A stretch of 64,000 nucleotides of DNA from NCBI GenBank assembly GCA_037442365.1, contig JBBIQK010000008.1, forward strand, positions 5,509 to 69,508, in the 5' to 3' direction. This document shows, piece after piece, positions 1 through 9,779 of this stretch; position 1 is the first letter of the stretch, and each line of letters begins with the position of its first letter. The position numbers and the translations under genes are program-made. The stretch comes from GBS-DC sp037442365 (GTDB taxonomy: Bacteria; Armatimonadota; Fimbriimonadia; Fimbriimonadales; GBS-DC). A model generated the notes under the pieces. The model saw only the letters and a list, made by a program, of their open reading frames with translations, had not been told where the DNA came from and did no database searches.

Positions 1-716
1 GTTTCTGGTTGGACGGGAGATGCGCCCGTTTGTCGCTTGAGAAGCTTCGAGGTCGCCCAGAAGATCCCTGCCCCCACCAGCAGCGCGGTGAGCAGAATTA
101 ACAGCACCAGTCCCCCCAGCGGCGGGCGCGGGGCGGGCGCCGAAGGGGTCGCTGCCTGCGGTTGCGGCTTGGGACGCTTGAGCGGGATTTCCAGCACGGC
201 TGGGTCGGGCGTGTAAATGTTCAGCACGGTGCGCCACACGGTCGGCTGCGCGTCTGTCCACATCTGCAGGTGCGGTGTGCCATACTGGAAGTAGCCTGCG
301 TACTCGGTCTTGTTCGGCAGCAGCACATAGACATGCACCACGGGCAAATCGGCGAAGGTACGCGCCAGCGGCGTGAGGTTCACCGTGCCCTCCTTGAGAT
401 TCACCAGACCGCTGGCGGCGAAACTGGCGACGGTGAACCGTTCGTTGGGCTTGGGGTTCGCCGCAAGCGTATCGTCGCCAATCTCCACCCCTGCCACGGG
501 ACGCTCGCTCCACTGCGTAAACCGCTGAATGCGCTCCTGCACCGTGTTGTGAGGCAGGCGTGTGCGGAAGGTCCACGAAATCGGGTGCGAACCGTCGGGA
601 AGCGCCTGAATCACCACCACCACATCGGGGGCGCGCGACAGGTCGGGCGACGCGCCGCCCTGCGCCAGACCGACGCTCACCAGTAGCCAGCCAAGCCAGA
701 CGAGTACCCGCCGCAC
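1..716 (-). CDS. secreted, C-terminally membrane-anchored protein (3' end outside window)
   Basis: I do not recognise a family. Reading from a GTG start, the product has a hydrophobic N-terminal signal sequence (VRRVLVWLGWLLVSVGLAQG) and a soluble region of about 170 residues. A Pro/Ala-rich linker follows near residues 190-205, then one transmembrane helix (GLVLLILLTALLVGAGIFW) with positively charged residues after it, so most of the chain should lie outside the cytoplasm. The frame is still open at the window edge, so length and C-terminus are unknown. The start is placed by a TATAAT (725-730 on the complement) that ends 8 bases before the GTG, which would give a nearly leaderless mRNA. 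It is divergent from ribBA. Confidence 0.6.
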   Translation of the reverse strand, partial: MRRVLVWLGWLLVSVGLAQGGASPDLSRAPDVVVVIQALPDGSHPISWTFRTRLPHNTVQERIQRFTQWSERPVAGVEIGDDTLAANPKPNERFTVASFAASGLVNLKEGTVNLTPLARTFADLPVVHVYVLLPNKTEYAGYFQYGTPHLQMWTDAQPTVWRTVLNIYTPDPAVLEIPLKRPKPQPQAATPSAPAPRPPLGGLVLLILLTALLVGAGIFWATSKLLKRQTGASPVQPE

Positions 717-724
717 GATACCGC

Positions 725-769
725 ATTATACCCTAATCGGAAATGCCAGGCCGCCCTCTGAGGTATAAT
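725..769. promoter_or_regulatory. divergent twin -10 promoters
   Basis: Two perfect TATAAT hexamers point outward: complement of 725-730 for the left-hand gene and 764-769 for ribBA. Each ends 8 bases before its start codon, with no room for a Shine-Dalgarno sequence, so both transcripts are predicted to be leaderless or nearly so. Confidence 0.6.
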
Positions 770-777
770 TTCGCGGG

Positions 778-2055
<1,278 letters not shown>

Positions 2056-2063
2056 GCGCAGTG

Positions 2064-2342
2064 CTACCGGTATCGGTAGGCTCGTAGAATCGGGTACAGC
2101 CCATGAAACGTTATCTGGAACCCTATGAGCGCCCACGCTGCTACCAGCTCCCGTGCAAGCCTGCCCTGTTCACTTGAGAGAAAGACCCCGTAGACTCCGA
2201 AGATGGCGAAGATTCCGAGCGCAACTCCCCACATGCTTGAGATTCGTCCCCGGCGGGTCATCACGCGCGAATCGAGGTAGACTGAAACAGCCTCAATCAC
2301 TATCCCTGCCCAGAGCAGCGTGTAGAAAACATAGTGTATCAT
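2064..2342 (-). CDS. small membrane protein, about three helices
   Basis: A 92-residue hydrophobic protein of unrecognised family. Helices are visible near residues 4-22 (VFYTLLWAGIVIEAVSVYL), 37-55 and 66-84, with the charged segment DSRVMTRRGR between the first two. Its ATG lies 8 bases after the stop codon of the glycerol-1-phosphate dehydrogenase-like gene, so the two are probably one operon; a role in membrane or lipid biology is only a guess from that. Its 3' end is 8 bases from that of ribBA, with which it converges. Confidence 0.65.
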   Translation of the reverse strand: MIHYVFYTLLWAGIVIEAVSVYLDSRVMTRRGRISSMWGVALGIFAIFGVYGVFLSSEQGRLARELVAAWALIGFQITFHGLYPILRAYRYR

Positions 2343-2350
2343 AGTTTAAG

Positions 2351-3355
2351 TTATCCAATCTGCACCCACTCCAGCGCGGCGTCGGCGTGTGCAGGCGTCA
2401 GCTCGAGGGCGGTCAGCACAGTGTAAGGTAGCCCCTCCTCACAGGCGTAGTCGGGCGCGTGCAGGAGGGCGCGCCGTATCGCCGCCGCGCCTGCCTCGTC
2501 GAGAATCGCACGGTACTCCACCCCGCAGGCGTTGGCGAGGGCGAGTAGTTCGTCGCGCGCGTTCCCCTGCAGGTGCGCCATCAGCAGCGCGCATAGCGTC
2601 ACTGCTGCGCCGTGCAGGTAGATCCGCCCCGTGAGGTACTCCAGCGTATACAGCAAGTGATGCTCTGACCCCTCTTCAGGGCGGCTGCTGCCCACCTGCA
2701 GGCACAGATACACCTCCTCGCAGAACAGCTCCGTCAGCAGGCGCATACCTGCGTCGCTCACGGCGTATATCTCCGCGCTCCCTGCGCGCAGGCGTTCCAG
2801 CAGCGCCGCGCTCTGCTGGGCGATTGCAGCGTCGTAGGGCTCACCTCGGTGTTCATGCGCCAGCCGCCAGTCGTACAGCGCAGTGTGAATCGACAGGATG
2901 TCGCCCACGCCCCCTCGATTGAGATGTGCGGGCGCGGTGCGGATGAGATCCGCGTCAATCAGAATTGCTTCAGGCGCGACATGCCCCGTGTAGTGAATGC
3001 GTCCCTCACGGCGCACCGCCGCCGAGTCGGTGAACGGCGCGTCAACCGTGAGCGCGCTGGGAACCAGGATCAGTGGCAGCCCCGTGCGCCACGCGAGGTA
3101 CTTCGCCGTGTCCATCGCCGTGCCGCCCCCCAGCCCCACGATGCGTTCCACCCCGTCCAGCGTTTCGGGCGTGTGCAGCAGGGTATCCAGAACGCGGGCG
3201 TCGAGGCTCTCCGCGCGCGCCAGACTGCGCGGGTTCGCCATCAACCACTGCCGCACCGCAAACCACGCCTGCGGATCAACCACCAACAGGCTCGCCTCCA
3301 GCAACGGATTGAGGCTGGCGACGCTCTCGAACCGTACCCACTGGATTGGATGCAT
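2351..3355 (-). CDS. sn-glycerol-1-phosphate dehydrogenase-like protein (EgsA/AraM family)
   Basis: This metal-dependent family reduces dihydroxyacetone phosphate to glycerol 1-phosphate with NAD(P)H, the archaeal lipid backbone stereoisomer; some bacteria have it as AraM. Seen here: the nucleotide-binding GGGTAMDTAKYLAW with following LILVPSALTVDAPFTDSA, the metal-site RGGVGDILSIHTALYDW, and the histidine-bearing SSRPEEGSEHHLLY and YLHGAAVTLC segments. The start ATG at 3355 is preferred over the longer frame beginning at 3421, because TATAGT at complement 3368-3373 lies between them and the protein then begins directly with the domain (334 residues). It is followed by the small membrane protein. 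Exact substrate not proven; glycerol dehydrogenases are relatives. Confidence 0.75.
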   Translation of the reverse strand: MHPIQWVRFESVASLNPLLEASLLVVDPQAWFAVRQWLMANPRSLARAESLDARVLDTLLHTPETLDGVERIVGLGGGTAMDTAKYLAWRTGLPLILVPSALTVDAPFTDSAAVRREGRIHYTGHVAPEAILIDADLIRTAPAHLNRGGVGDILSIHTALYDWRLAHEHRGEPYDAAIAQQSAALLERLRAGSAEIYAVSDAGMRLLTELFCEEVYLCLQVGSSRPEEGSEHHLLYTLEYLTGRIYLHGAAVTLCALLMAHLQGNARDELLALANACGVEYRAILDEAGAAAIRRALLHAPDYACEEGLPYTVLTALELTPAHADAALEWVQIG

Positions 3356-3467
3356 GCGCACGGGGGAACTATACCTGACTTTCCGCCGAGATTGAGCATG
3401 GACTGCTTCATCGCCTGGCACAAAAGTTGCTGTGAGCTAACTGCGCCTATGCGCAGAGGAGAAAACT

Positions 3468-4202
3468 ATGCGATTGCTTGGCGTGACCCTTGGTACGCTT
3501 ACGATTGCCGCTGCGTTCGCGCAGGGCAAGATTGTCGTGAACAACGACGAGTGGACGCTCTCCGATACAGGCTATGCGAACGCGCCTGTAGACACCGATC
3601 GTTTCGTTCGGAATGTCGCCAGCTGGTTCACAGGCGGTAATCCCGGCAACTTCCTTGCGTACACCAACAACTTCGGACTGACTGGTACGCAGCTTGCCAA
3701 CACGATGGCAAGCGCAGGGCACACCTGGACTGTCTCAACAGTAGGCGCGCTGAACCTTGCGCTGATGCAGACCTACGACGCCGTTTTTCTGGGCGGCTAC
3801 TACACGAACATCGTGGTAAGCGACCTCATCCAGTATGTGCAAAACGGCGGACATGTCTACCTGATGGGAGGCACGGGGGTAAACGGCGCTGTTTTCGAGG
3901 CGGGCTTTTGGAACCCGTTCCTGAACGCCTTCGGGCTTGACTTCGCGCCTTCGTACAACGGTATTTGGGGGAATATCCCTATCAACAGTCCGCATCCCAT
4001 CTTTGCGGGCGTCACCCAACTCTACCAGAACAACGGCAACAGCGTTACTGACCTGCAGCCTGCCAACCCCAACAACGAGGTGCTGGTGACCTTAAACAAT
4101 GAGGGGCTGTACGCAGTGTATATAGTGCCTGAGCCTGCGTCGTTGCTTGTGCTGGGCGCGGGGCTGGCTGGCGTGATGGGACTGCGTCGCCGTCGGCAGT
4201 AA
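3468..4202 (+). CDS. PEP-CTERM sorting domain protein
   Basis: Exported protein of 244 residues with an N-terminal signal (MRLLGVTLGTLTIAAAFAQG) and a textbook C-terminal PEP-CTERM tail: VPEP motif, hydrophobic helix and final GLRRRRQ. Such tails are recognised by an exosortase that attaches or releases the protein at the cell surface; no exosortase lies in this window. The middle (residues about 20-190), with alternating strands such as YDAVFLGGYYTNIVVSDLI and GGHVYLMGGTG, resembles a class I glutamine-amidotransferase/ThuA-like Rossmann layer, but no catalytic triad is evident. An AGGAG site sits 8-9 bases before the ATG, and a Rho-independent terminator follows the stop. Confidence 0.85.
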   Translation: MRLLGVTLGTLTIAAAFAQGKIVVNNDEWTLSDTGYANAPVDTDRFVRNVASWFTGGNPGNFLAYTNNFGLTGTQLANTMASAGHTWTVSTVGALNLALMQTYDAVFLGGYYTNIVVSDLIQYVQNGGHVYLMGGTGVNGAVFEAGFWNPFLNAFGLDFAPSYNGIWGNIPINSPHPIFAGVTQLYQNNGNSVTDLQPANPNNEVLVTLNNEGLYAVYIVPEPASLLVLGAGLAGVMGLRRRRQ

Positions 4203-4228
4203 GGAATAATCTGTAGCATTCGCTTTGC

Positions 4229-4257
4229 GGGGCGAACCGCGCGGTTCGCCCCTTTTT
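4229..4257 (+). terminator. Rho-independent terminator of the PEP-CTERM gene
   Basis: A perfect 10-bp stem GGGGCGAACC / GGTTCGCCCC with a GCGC loop is followed by TTTTT (4253-4257). It is one of the few classical terminators in the window. Confidence 0.85.
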
Positions 4258-4410
4258 GCTTCGGAATGTTTTATCAGGGTCAACTGATTTAGAGTCTCTC
4301 AACCAATCGGCGAGTCAGACTTTGCAAGTATCGTGCGCCCACAGCCAGAGCCGCGCACTCGGTAGCCCTTATTCTCGGTCCCTCAGGTATACTCTTTCGG
4401 GGAGAACGAG

Positions 4411-4650
4411 ATGGCGCGAGTAATCAGGGGCGTTTATCGCGGCGGCGCATTAGAACTGTCGGAACCGCTGCCTGTTGAGGAAGGTGCAGAACTCACCGTT
4501 GTGATTCCTGCGCTCAGTGAAACATCCGCATTCGAAGACAGCATAAAATCGACCGCTGGCGCCTGGGCAGATTTGCTGGACTGTGAACGCTTTGAGGAAG
4601 ATGTGTACTCGAACCGTCTGTCGAACTCATGCATGGGGGTAGAGTTTTGA
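4411..4650 (+). CDS. DUF104/AF2212-like antitoxin
   Basis: A 79-residue protein whose first 31 residues (VIRGVYRGGALELSEPLPV then a GAELTVVIP strand) match the small beta-rich antitoxins encoded before VapC-type PIN toxins. The tail STAGAWADLLDCERFEEDVY looks like the toxin-wrapping helix of such antitoxins. It would neutralise the downstream PIN protein and repress its own promoter. TATACT lies about 20 bases upstream and GGGGAGAACGAG serves as ribosome binding site. The end overlaps the start of the downstream toxin ORF, as in most toxin-antitoxin pairs. The toxin is truncated, so the antitoxin is probably an orphan. Confidence 0.75.
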   Translation: MARVIRGVYRGGALELSEPLPVEEGAELTVVIPALSETSAFEDSIKSTAGAWADLLDCERFEEDVYSNRLSNSCMGVEF

Positions 4651-4886
4651 CACCCACCTACTTACTGGACACGGGCTGGATAGTGAGACACCTGCGAGGG
4701 GTAGAGGCGTATACAAAAACCCTGATGAGTCTAGGCTCGTCCCAGTTGGCAGTCAGTATTCTTTCAGTGGCAGAACTTTACGAGGGAGTCTTTCGCGCAC
4801 GAGACACGCAACTGGCAGAGCAAGCAGTCGGGGCGTGGGCAACAGTACACCTATGCAGATGTGCGCGAGACAATTCCGAAGTCTGA
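4629..4886 (+). pseudogene. truncated VapC-like PIN-domain toxin
   Basis: The first 55-60 residues match a PIN ribonuclease: strand one with the first acidic residue (TYLLDTGWIVRHLRG) and the second conserved acidic residue in AVSILSVAELYEGVFRARD. Homologues run to about 130 residues and carry two more acidic residues in the second half. Here the frame departs from the family after DTQLAEQAVGAW and stops at 85 residues, so the metal site cannot form. Translation may begin at ATG 4629 or at a TTG overlapping the antitoxin stop. The missing half is replaced by about 100 bases of unrelated sequence ahead of the rhamnosidase gene. Confidence 0.7.
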
Positions 4887-4958
4887 AGTGCGCTGGGTCG
4901 GAATTACAGCCCGAAGGTACATAAACAGCAGGAGTCCCGCTATACGCGCTGAAGCGTT

Positions 4959-7799
4959 ATGTCCATGAACTGGCGAGCGCGTTGGATCTGGTCGCCGGGC
5001 GAGGCTGCCCCGCGCAACTTCTACTGGTGCGTGCGCAAGGAGTTTCAGCTCAGTCGCGGTTTCGGCAAAGTCACGGTTGCCCTCAGCGCAGACACCCGCT
5101 ACACCCTCTGGTTCAACGGACGCCTCATCGGGCACGGTCCGATTCGTAGCTTCTACGGACACTGGCATTACGACCTGCACGATGTGACGCAGTATGCGCA
5201 TGAGGGGCTGAACGCCGTCGCCGTGCTGGTGCATCATCTGGGGATCGGCACATTTCAGAATGACTTTGTGCGCGGCGGTGCGCGTGGCGGGCTGATTGCG
5301 CAGGTCGAGTGCGACGGCAAAATCGTCGCCGCCTCCGACGCGAGCTGGCTGAATGTGCCCCACCCCGCCTTCGAGCGGGCAACCGCGCGGATGTCGTGCC
5401 AGCTGGGTTTTGATGAACTCTACGACGCCCGCCGCGCGATGGGCGATTGGACGATGCCCCGCTACGACGATTACGAATGGAACGAGGCGGTGGAGGTCGG
5501 CGAGGCGGGTTGCGCGCCGTGGGGTGAGCTGCGCCCGCGTCCTATCCCCTTCCTGACGCTGGAGCCTGTCCAGCCGAAGGTGGTCGAGCGCGCCCGTGTG
5601 GTCAAGCCGCCGTTCGGCGCATGGGCGTTCGACCTCAAGCCGTACCTCGCGCCCGACGACCTGAGCGCGAACCCGCGCGTGCTGTCGGGCGTTGTGGCGA
5701 CCGAAATCCGCGCCGAATCGCCCTGCACCCTGCGGATTGGCGATGTGCATCACGGGCTGCGCCCCGCCGATGTGCGCCTGAACGGGGAACCCGCGCCGCA
5801 CGAGGGGGGCATGCACACCCTGCGTCTGCAAGCAGGGGCGCACCTGCTGACCCTCGATGTGTCGCGCTGGTATCACGACTGGTTTCGCTACATCGTGGTG
5901 GAGGCGCCCGATGATGCGCCCGTGCGCTTCGTGAACCCGCTGATGGATCGAGCGGATCACCCGTGGGTGGCGCTGGGACCGTTCGACGGCGACGAGGCGG
6001 AGCTACAGCGTGTGCGCGAGGCGCGCACCGTCGCCGAGCTGCGCCACCATCCGAAGGCGCGTAGCTTCGACCCAATGCATACCGCCCGCGCTCCCATCTT
6101 CGCGCTCACCAATCACCACGCCCGACCCCAGCCCGAAACGCCCCGTGTGGAACATACCTACGCCTGTCTCAACGCCATCGACGACGCCACCATTGTCTAT
6201 CCCCCGCAGTCTGGCGATGTCGAGTTGCGACTGGACTGGGGACGCGAGGTGTTCGGCTATGTGGAACTGGAGCTGGAAGCCCCTGCAGGCGTCGCCATCG
6301 ACTTCAATGGCTTCGAGTATATCGACCCCGTGCATCGCGATCGCGTGCAGTGGACATGGGGGCTGAACAACACTTTTCGGTACATCACACGGCGGGGCTG
6401 GCAGCGGTTTTTGAGCGTGGTCAAGCGCGGCTTCCGCTACGCGACGCTCACCATCCGCTTCCCAGAAGGCGCGACGGAGCCTGTCCACCTGCGCAAGGTG
6501 AGTTGCTTCCATAGTGTCTACCCCTACGAAGCGCGCGGCGCGTTCGCCTGCTCCGACCCACTCTTGAACCAGATTTACGAGATGGCGCGCGAGACCGTGC
6601 GCCTGTGCAGCGAGGACACTTTTATCGACTGCCCGACCTACGAGCAGACCTTCTGGGTGGGCGACTCCCGCAACGAGGCGCTGTTCGCCTATGCAGGCTT
6701 CGGCGACTACGCGCTGGCGCGGCGGTGTCTGCTGCTGGCGGGGCAGTCGCTCAAGCAGTCGCCACTGGTGGAAAGCCAGGTACCCAGTGCGTGGGAGAAC
6801 ATCCTCACCGCGTGGTCGCTCCTGTGGGCAATCGCCTGCTACGAGCATTACCTGTTCACAGGCGACGAGGCGTTCGTGCGCGAGGTGTTCCCCTCCATCG
6901 CCCAGCAGAACCAGACCCTGCACGAGCGGTATCTGAACTCCGATGGGCTGCTGGAGATACGCGCGTGGAACATGCTCGACTGGGCGCCGATGGACACCCC
7001 GGGCGAGGGCGTCGTGAGCCATCAGAACATGTGGCTCGTGCGCGTGTGGGACGACACGGCGAAGCTTGCCGACCTGATGGGCGAGGCGACGCTGGCGCAA
7101 ACTTGGCGTCAGTGGGCAAGCGACCTGCGCGCCGCCATCAATGGACGCCTCTGGAACGAGGCGCGACGCGCCTACACCGACTGCCTCAAGCCCGACGGCG
7201 CGCATAGCCCCGTGTTCAGCATCCAGACTCAGGTGGTCGCCCTGCTGTGCAATGTGCCCACGCCCGAACGACGCGCGATTCTGGAGGGCTACCTCGCCGC
7301 GCCGCCCGACGGCTTCGTGCGCATCGGCAGCCCGTTCATGACCGCCTTCCTGCTGGAGACGCTGCTGCAGCTCGATCGTCGCGAGGAGATTCTGAACCGT
7401 ATCCGCGAGGACTGGGGCTTTATGCTGGCGATGGGCGCGGTGGCGTGCTGGGAACAGTTCAAGGGCGAGCGCGTGCCCACGCCGCTTCAGGCGCACCGCA
7501 CGGAGTTCTTCACGCGCAGCCACTGCCACGCCTGGAGCGCCGCGCCCGCCTACTTCCTGCCGATCACCGTGCTGGGCGCGAAGCCGCTGGAGGCGGGCTG
7601 GCGACGGTTCGAGCTTAACCCTTCTCTGGGCGATCTGCGCTGGGCACACGGACGGCTGCCCTTGCCCGACGGTGTGCTGGAGTTCGCGCTGGAACAGTCC
7701 GACGCGGACGGCGTTCGCGGGCGGATAACTGTTCCGAGCGGCTACACAGCCATGCTTGGAGGCAAAGCGCTGGGCGCGGGCGTCCACGAAATCGGCTGA
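4959..7799 (+). CDS. alpha-L-rhamnosidase-like glycoside hydrolase (GH78)
   Basis: Large 946-residue enzyme expected to release L-rhamnose from rhamnosides. N-terminal beta-sandwich domains cover about residues 1-480 and the (alpha/alpha)6 catalytic barrel about 500-840. The signature D-C-P-x-x-E-x3-W-x-G-D is present (IDCPTYEQTFWVGDSRNE), giving Asp557, Glu562 and Asp569 at the positions of the GH78 acid cluster. SAWENILTAWSLLWAIACYEHY and the segment ending GFMLAMGAVACWEQF are also typical. No signal peptide is visible, so it is probably cytoplasmic or the substrate is imported. It stands alone between two degraded ORFs. Its stop codon touches that of the Uma2 remnant on the other strand, suggesting past rearrangement. 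Confidence 0.85.
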   Translation: MSMNWRARWIWSPGEAAPRNFYWCVRKEFQLSRGFGKVTVALSADTRYTLWFNGRLIGHGPIRSFYGHWHYDLHDVTQYAHEGLNAVAVLVHHLGIGTFQNDFVRGGARGGLIAQVECDGKIVAASDASWLNVPHPAFERATARMSCQLGFDELYDARRAMGDWTMPRYDDYEWNEAVEVGEAGCAPWGELRPRPIPFLTLEPVQPKVVERARVVKPPFGAWAFDLKPYLAPDDLSANPRVLSGVVATEIRAESPCTLRIGDVHHGLRPADVRLNGEPAPHEGGMHTLRLQAGAHLLTLDVSRWYHDWFRYIVVEAPDDAPVRFVNPLMDRADHPWVALGPFDGDEAELQRVREARTVAELRHHPKARSFDPMHTARAPIFALTNHHARPQPETPRVEHTYACLNAIDDATIVYPPQSGDVELRLDWGREVFGYVELELEAPAGVAIDFNGFEYIDPVHRDRVQWTWGLNNTFRYITRRGWQRFLSVVKRGFRYATLTIRFPEGATEPVHLRKVSCFHSVYPYEARGAFACSDPLLNQIYEMARETVRLCSEDTFIDCPTYEQTFWVGDSRNEALFAYAGFGDYALARRCLLLAGQSLKQSPLVESQVPSAWENILTAWSLLWAIACYEHYLFTGDEAFVREVFPSIAQQNQTLHERYLNSDGLLEIRAWNMLDWAPMDTPGEGVVSHQNMWLVRVWDDTAKLADLMGEATLAQTWRQWASDLRAAINGRLWNEARRAYTDCLKPDGAHSPVFSIQTQVVALLCNVPTPERRAILEGYLAAPPDGFVRIGSPFMTAFLLETLLQLDRREEILNRIREDWGFMLAMGAVACWEQFKGERVPTPLQAHRTEFFTRSHCHAWSAAPAYFLPITVLGAKPLEAGWRRFELNPSLGDLRWAHGRLPLPDGVLEFALEQSDADGVRGRITVPSGYTAMLGGKALGAGVHEIG

Positions 7800-7910
7800 T
7801 TACTCCGCCGCGTGAACATCCTCGTCCGCCCACTCGAGGAACTCCTCGTAGCTCATGCGCAGGCGGATTTCTGTGTCAGGTCGCAGGGACGCAGGGCGCG
7901 TTTGTGCCAT
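7800..7910 (-). pseudogene. N-terminal remnant of a Uma2-family endonuclease-like protein
   Basis: A 36-codon reading frame, ATG at 7910 to TAA at 7802-7800, encodes a peptide ending RMSYEEFLEWADEDVHAAE. The RMSYEEFLEWADED block is the characteristic start of Uma2 (DUF820) proteins, which are normally about 190 residues and restriction-endonuclease-like. Everything after it is missing, and the stop directly abuts the stop of the rhamnosidase gene. A TACAAT-like -10 lies upstream, so the fragment may still be transcribed. Confidence 0.6.
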
Positions 7911-7988
7911 AGGTACTGTCTCCAGAGGAATTGTACCTCAAATTCAGTTAATGATTCCTTCCGCAACCGCCGATAATATCGCTGAGCC

Positions 7989-9779
7989 ATGAACGCGGTC
8001 TGGAAGTGGATGCGGGTCGGCGTTTGCCCCATGACGGCAACAGGGCGCATCAGCGGCGGCGTCGTGCCGCTGAACGCGCACCTGTTTGACTACTTTGCCT
8101 GCTACCGACTGGCGCATGCGGGGTTCCTGATAGACTGGTTGCTGCCAACGGAGTTGCCCGCGCGTCTGCCCCATCTAAGCGTATTGATTACGGTGGGACG
8201 CGGCGCGCTCGGGGACGAGCTGCGCCTGGCGTTGCACCAGTTTGTCGAGAGCGGCGGCGTCTGGATTGCCGTCGGCAGTCCATGCGACACAGGCGACCTG
8301 CTGGGCGTTGCGATTCAGTCCCACCCGAACGGTTTGCCCAAGCAACTGGGCGAAGGTTACGCCTGCGCCCAGTGCGACTGCCCCGCCTTCTGTCAGGAGT
8401 GGGGCATGCTGCATGCGTTCGGCGGGACGATGGTCTCCGCCGGCGAGGGCGTCGAGGTGTGGGCGCGCTGGTTAGACCCGCACGGACGCGACACGGGCGC
8501 GCCTGCCGTCACTCATCATCGAATTGGCGCGGGACACGCCGTCTTTTATGCCGTGCATGTGGGCGAGACGATGGCACGGATCCAGATGGGACGCCCCGTC
8601 GTCGAGCCGCAAGTCCTGCCGCCCGACACGCCGCCCGACGACGAGCCGCGCCCGCACAGCGAGGACGCCACACGGCTCGACTGGACGCTCGATCGCGCGC
8701 CTTGCGAGGACGGCGTGCTGTGTTTCGCCAAGCCCGTCGCCGACCTCTGGGCAGAGAGCCTGATTCGCACGATTTTGTGGGCGGGAGAGCAGCGCGGCGA
8801 AGTCGTGCCTATGCTCTGGTACTACCCCAACCTTGCGCCCGCCGTCAGCGTGCTGAGCATCAGCTCGGAGTCCGAGTGCGCCGACCACGAGGCGCCGCTC
8901 AACCACCTGCTGACGCTCACGGGCGTGCGCGCTGTGTGGTGCCTCAGTGAAGCGATTCACCATCCCAACTTCTATCGCGACCTCGTCAAGCGCGAACATG
9001 AGATTGGTGTGCGTTTTGTGCCCGATGAGGAACACTTCTGCCGCGCCAGTACGATGCAAGGGCAGGTGGACAGCCTGCGGCGATTTACGGGCGTGCGCGC
9101 GATTACCGCCCTGCAGGTCGCCGATCTGGCATGGCGCGGCTGTACCGACCTGTATCACTACGCCGACAACGCCCAGATACTGAGCGACCTCAGCCGTGGG
9201 GGGTATCATCCTCAGGCGGGCGGCTTCACTTTCGGCACGGCGCACCCCTTCCGCCCCATGAACCCGCATCGCCACGCTGAGCTGTACAAACTGTTCACAC
9301 TCCCGCTGACTACCTATCGCGCGATGGAGTGGACAAGCGCAGCGCAGGCGAACTTGCTGTTGGAGCGCGCGGTTGGCGCACACGGCGTCTATCATATCAC
9401 CGTGCGCCCATCCGTGCTGGAAACGCAGGCGCACGCCGACGCGCTGATGCGCCTGCTGGGACGCTCCAGACATCTGGGCGCGGAGTGGCGCACGGCACAG
9501 GAGGTCGTCAGCTGGCTCACCGCGCGGCAAAACATTCGCTACAAACTCAGCGGCTTGCCCGGCCAGCTGGAGATAGGGTTGCTTTCGATGACCACCCTCT
9601 ACCGATTTGGGCTACTGCTGTTCACGCCGCTGAACGGCTGGGCGAACCTCGGCGGGCAACAGGTGGAGCTGCAACCCGCCGAATACTATGGACGCCGCTG
9701 CCTGACGCTGGAGACCGACCTCATCGAAAAAACCGTGCGCGAGATACGCCTGTTCGAAATCGCCTCCGAAGCGGCTTAA
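7989..9779 (+). CDS. uncharacterised two-domain protein, amidotransferase-like plus deacetylase-like
   Basis: 596 residues, no signal peptide. Residues about 5-220 look like a glutamine-amidotransferase-fold domain without obvious catalytic Cys (LSVLITVGRGALGDELRLAL, then FVESGGVWIAVGSPC), as in the trimerisation domains of some glycoside hydrolases. Residues about 270-520 (PAVSVLSISSESECADHEAP, FYRDLVKREHEIGVRFVPDE, GVYHITVRPSVLETQAHADA) resemble the barrel of polysaccharide deacetylase-like proteins, where EHEIGVR corresponds to the usual E-I-A-x-H region. The catalytic metal ligands cannot be assigned confidently. A C-terminal beta-rich segment follows. It may act on carbohydrates like its neighbour, but function is unproven. 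The stop overlaps that of the convergent M20 peptidase. Confidence 0.6.
   Translation: MNAVWKWMRVGVCPMTATGRISGGVVPLNAHLFDYFACYRLAHAGFLIDWLLPTELPARLPHLSVLITVGRGALGDELRLALHQFVESGGVWIAVGSPCDTGDLLGVAIQSHPNGLPKQLGEGYACAQCDCPAFCQEWGMLHAFGGTMVSAGEGVEVWARWLDPHGRDTGAPAVTHHRIGAGHAVFYAVHVGETMARIQMGRPVVEPQVLPPDTPPDDEPRPHSEDATRLDWTLDRAPCEDGVLCFAKPVADLWAESLIRTILWAGEQRGEVVPMLWYYPNLAPAVSVLSISSESECADHEAPLNHLLTLTGVRAVWCLSEAIHHPNFYRDLVKREHEIGVRFVPDEEHFCRASTMQGQVDSLRRFTGVRAITALQVADLAWRGCTDLYHYADNAQILSDLSRGGYHPQAGGFTFGTAHPFRPMNPHRHAELYKLFTLPLTTYRAMEWTSAAQANLLLERAVGAHGVYHITVRPSVLETQAHADALMRLLGRSRHLGAEWRTAQEVVSWLTARQNIRYKLSGLPGQLEIGLLSMTTLYRFGLLLFTPLNGWANLGGQQVELQPAEYYGRRCLTLETDLIEKTVREIRLFEIASEAA

Noticed and set aside
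6003..7787. 594-codon open frame on the minus strand opposite the rhamnosidase
   Set aside because: Composition is Arg/Ala/His/Gln-rich without motifs, typical of antisense frames in high-GC genes; the plus-strand frame has the GH78 signature.
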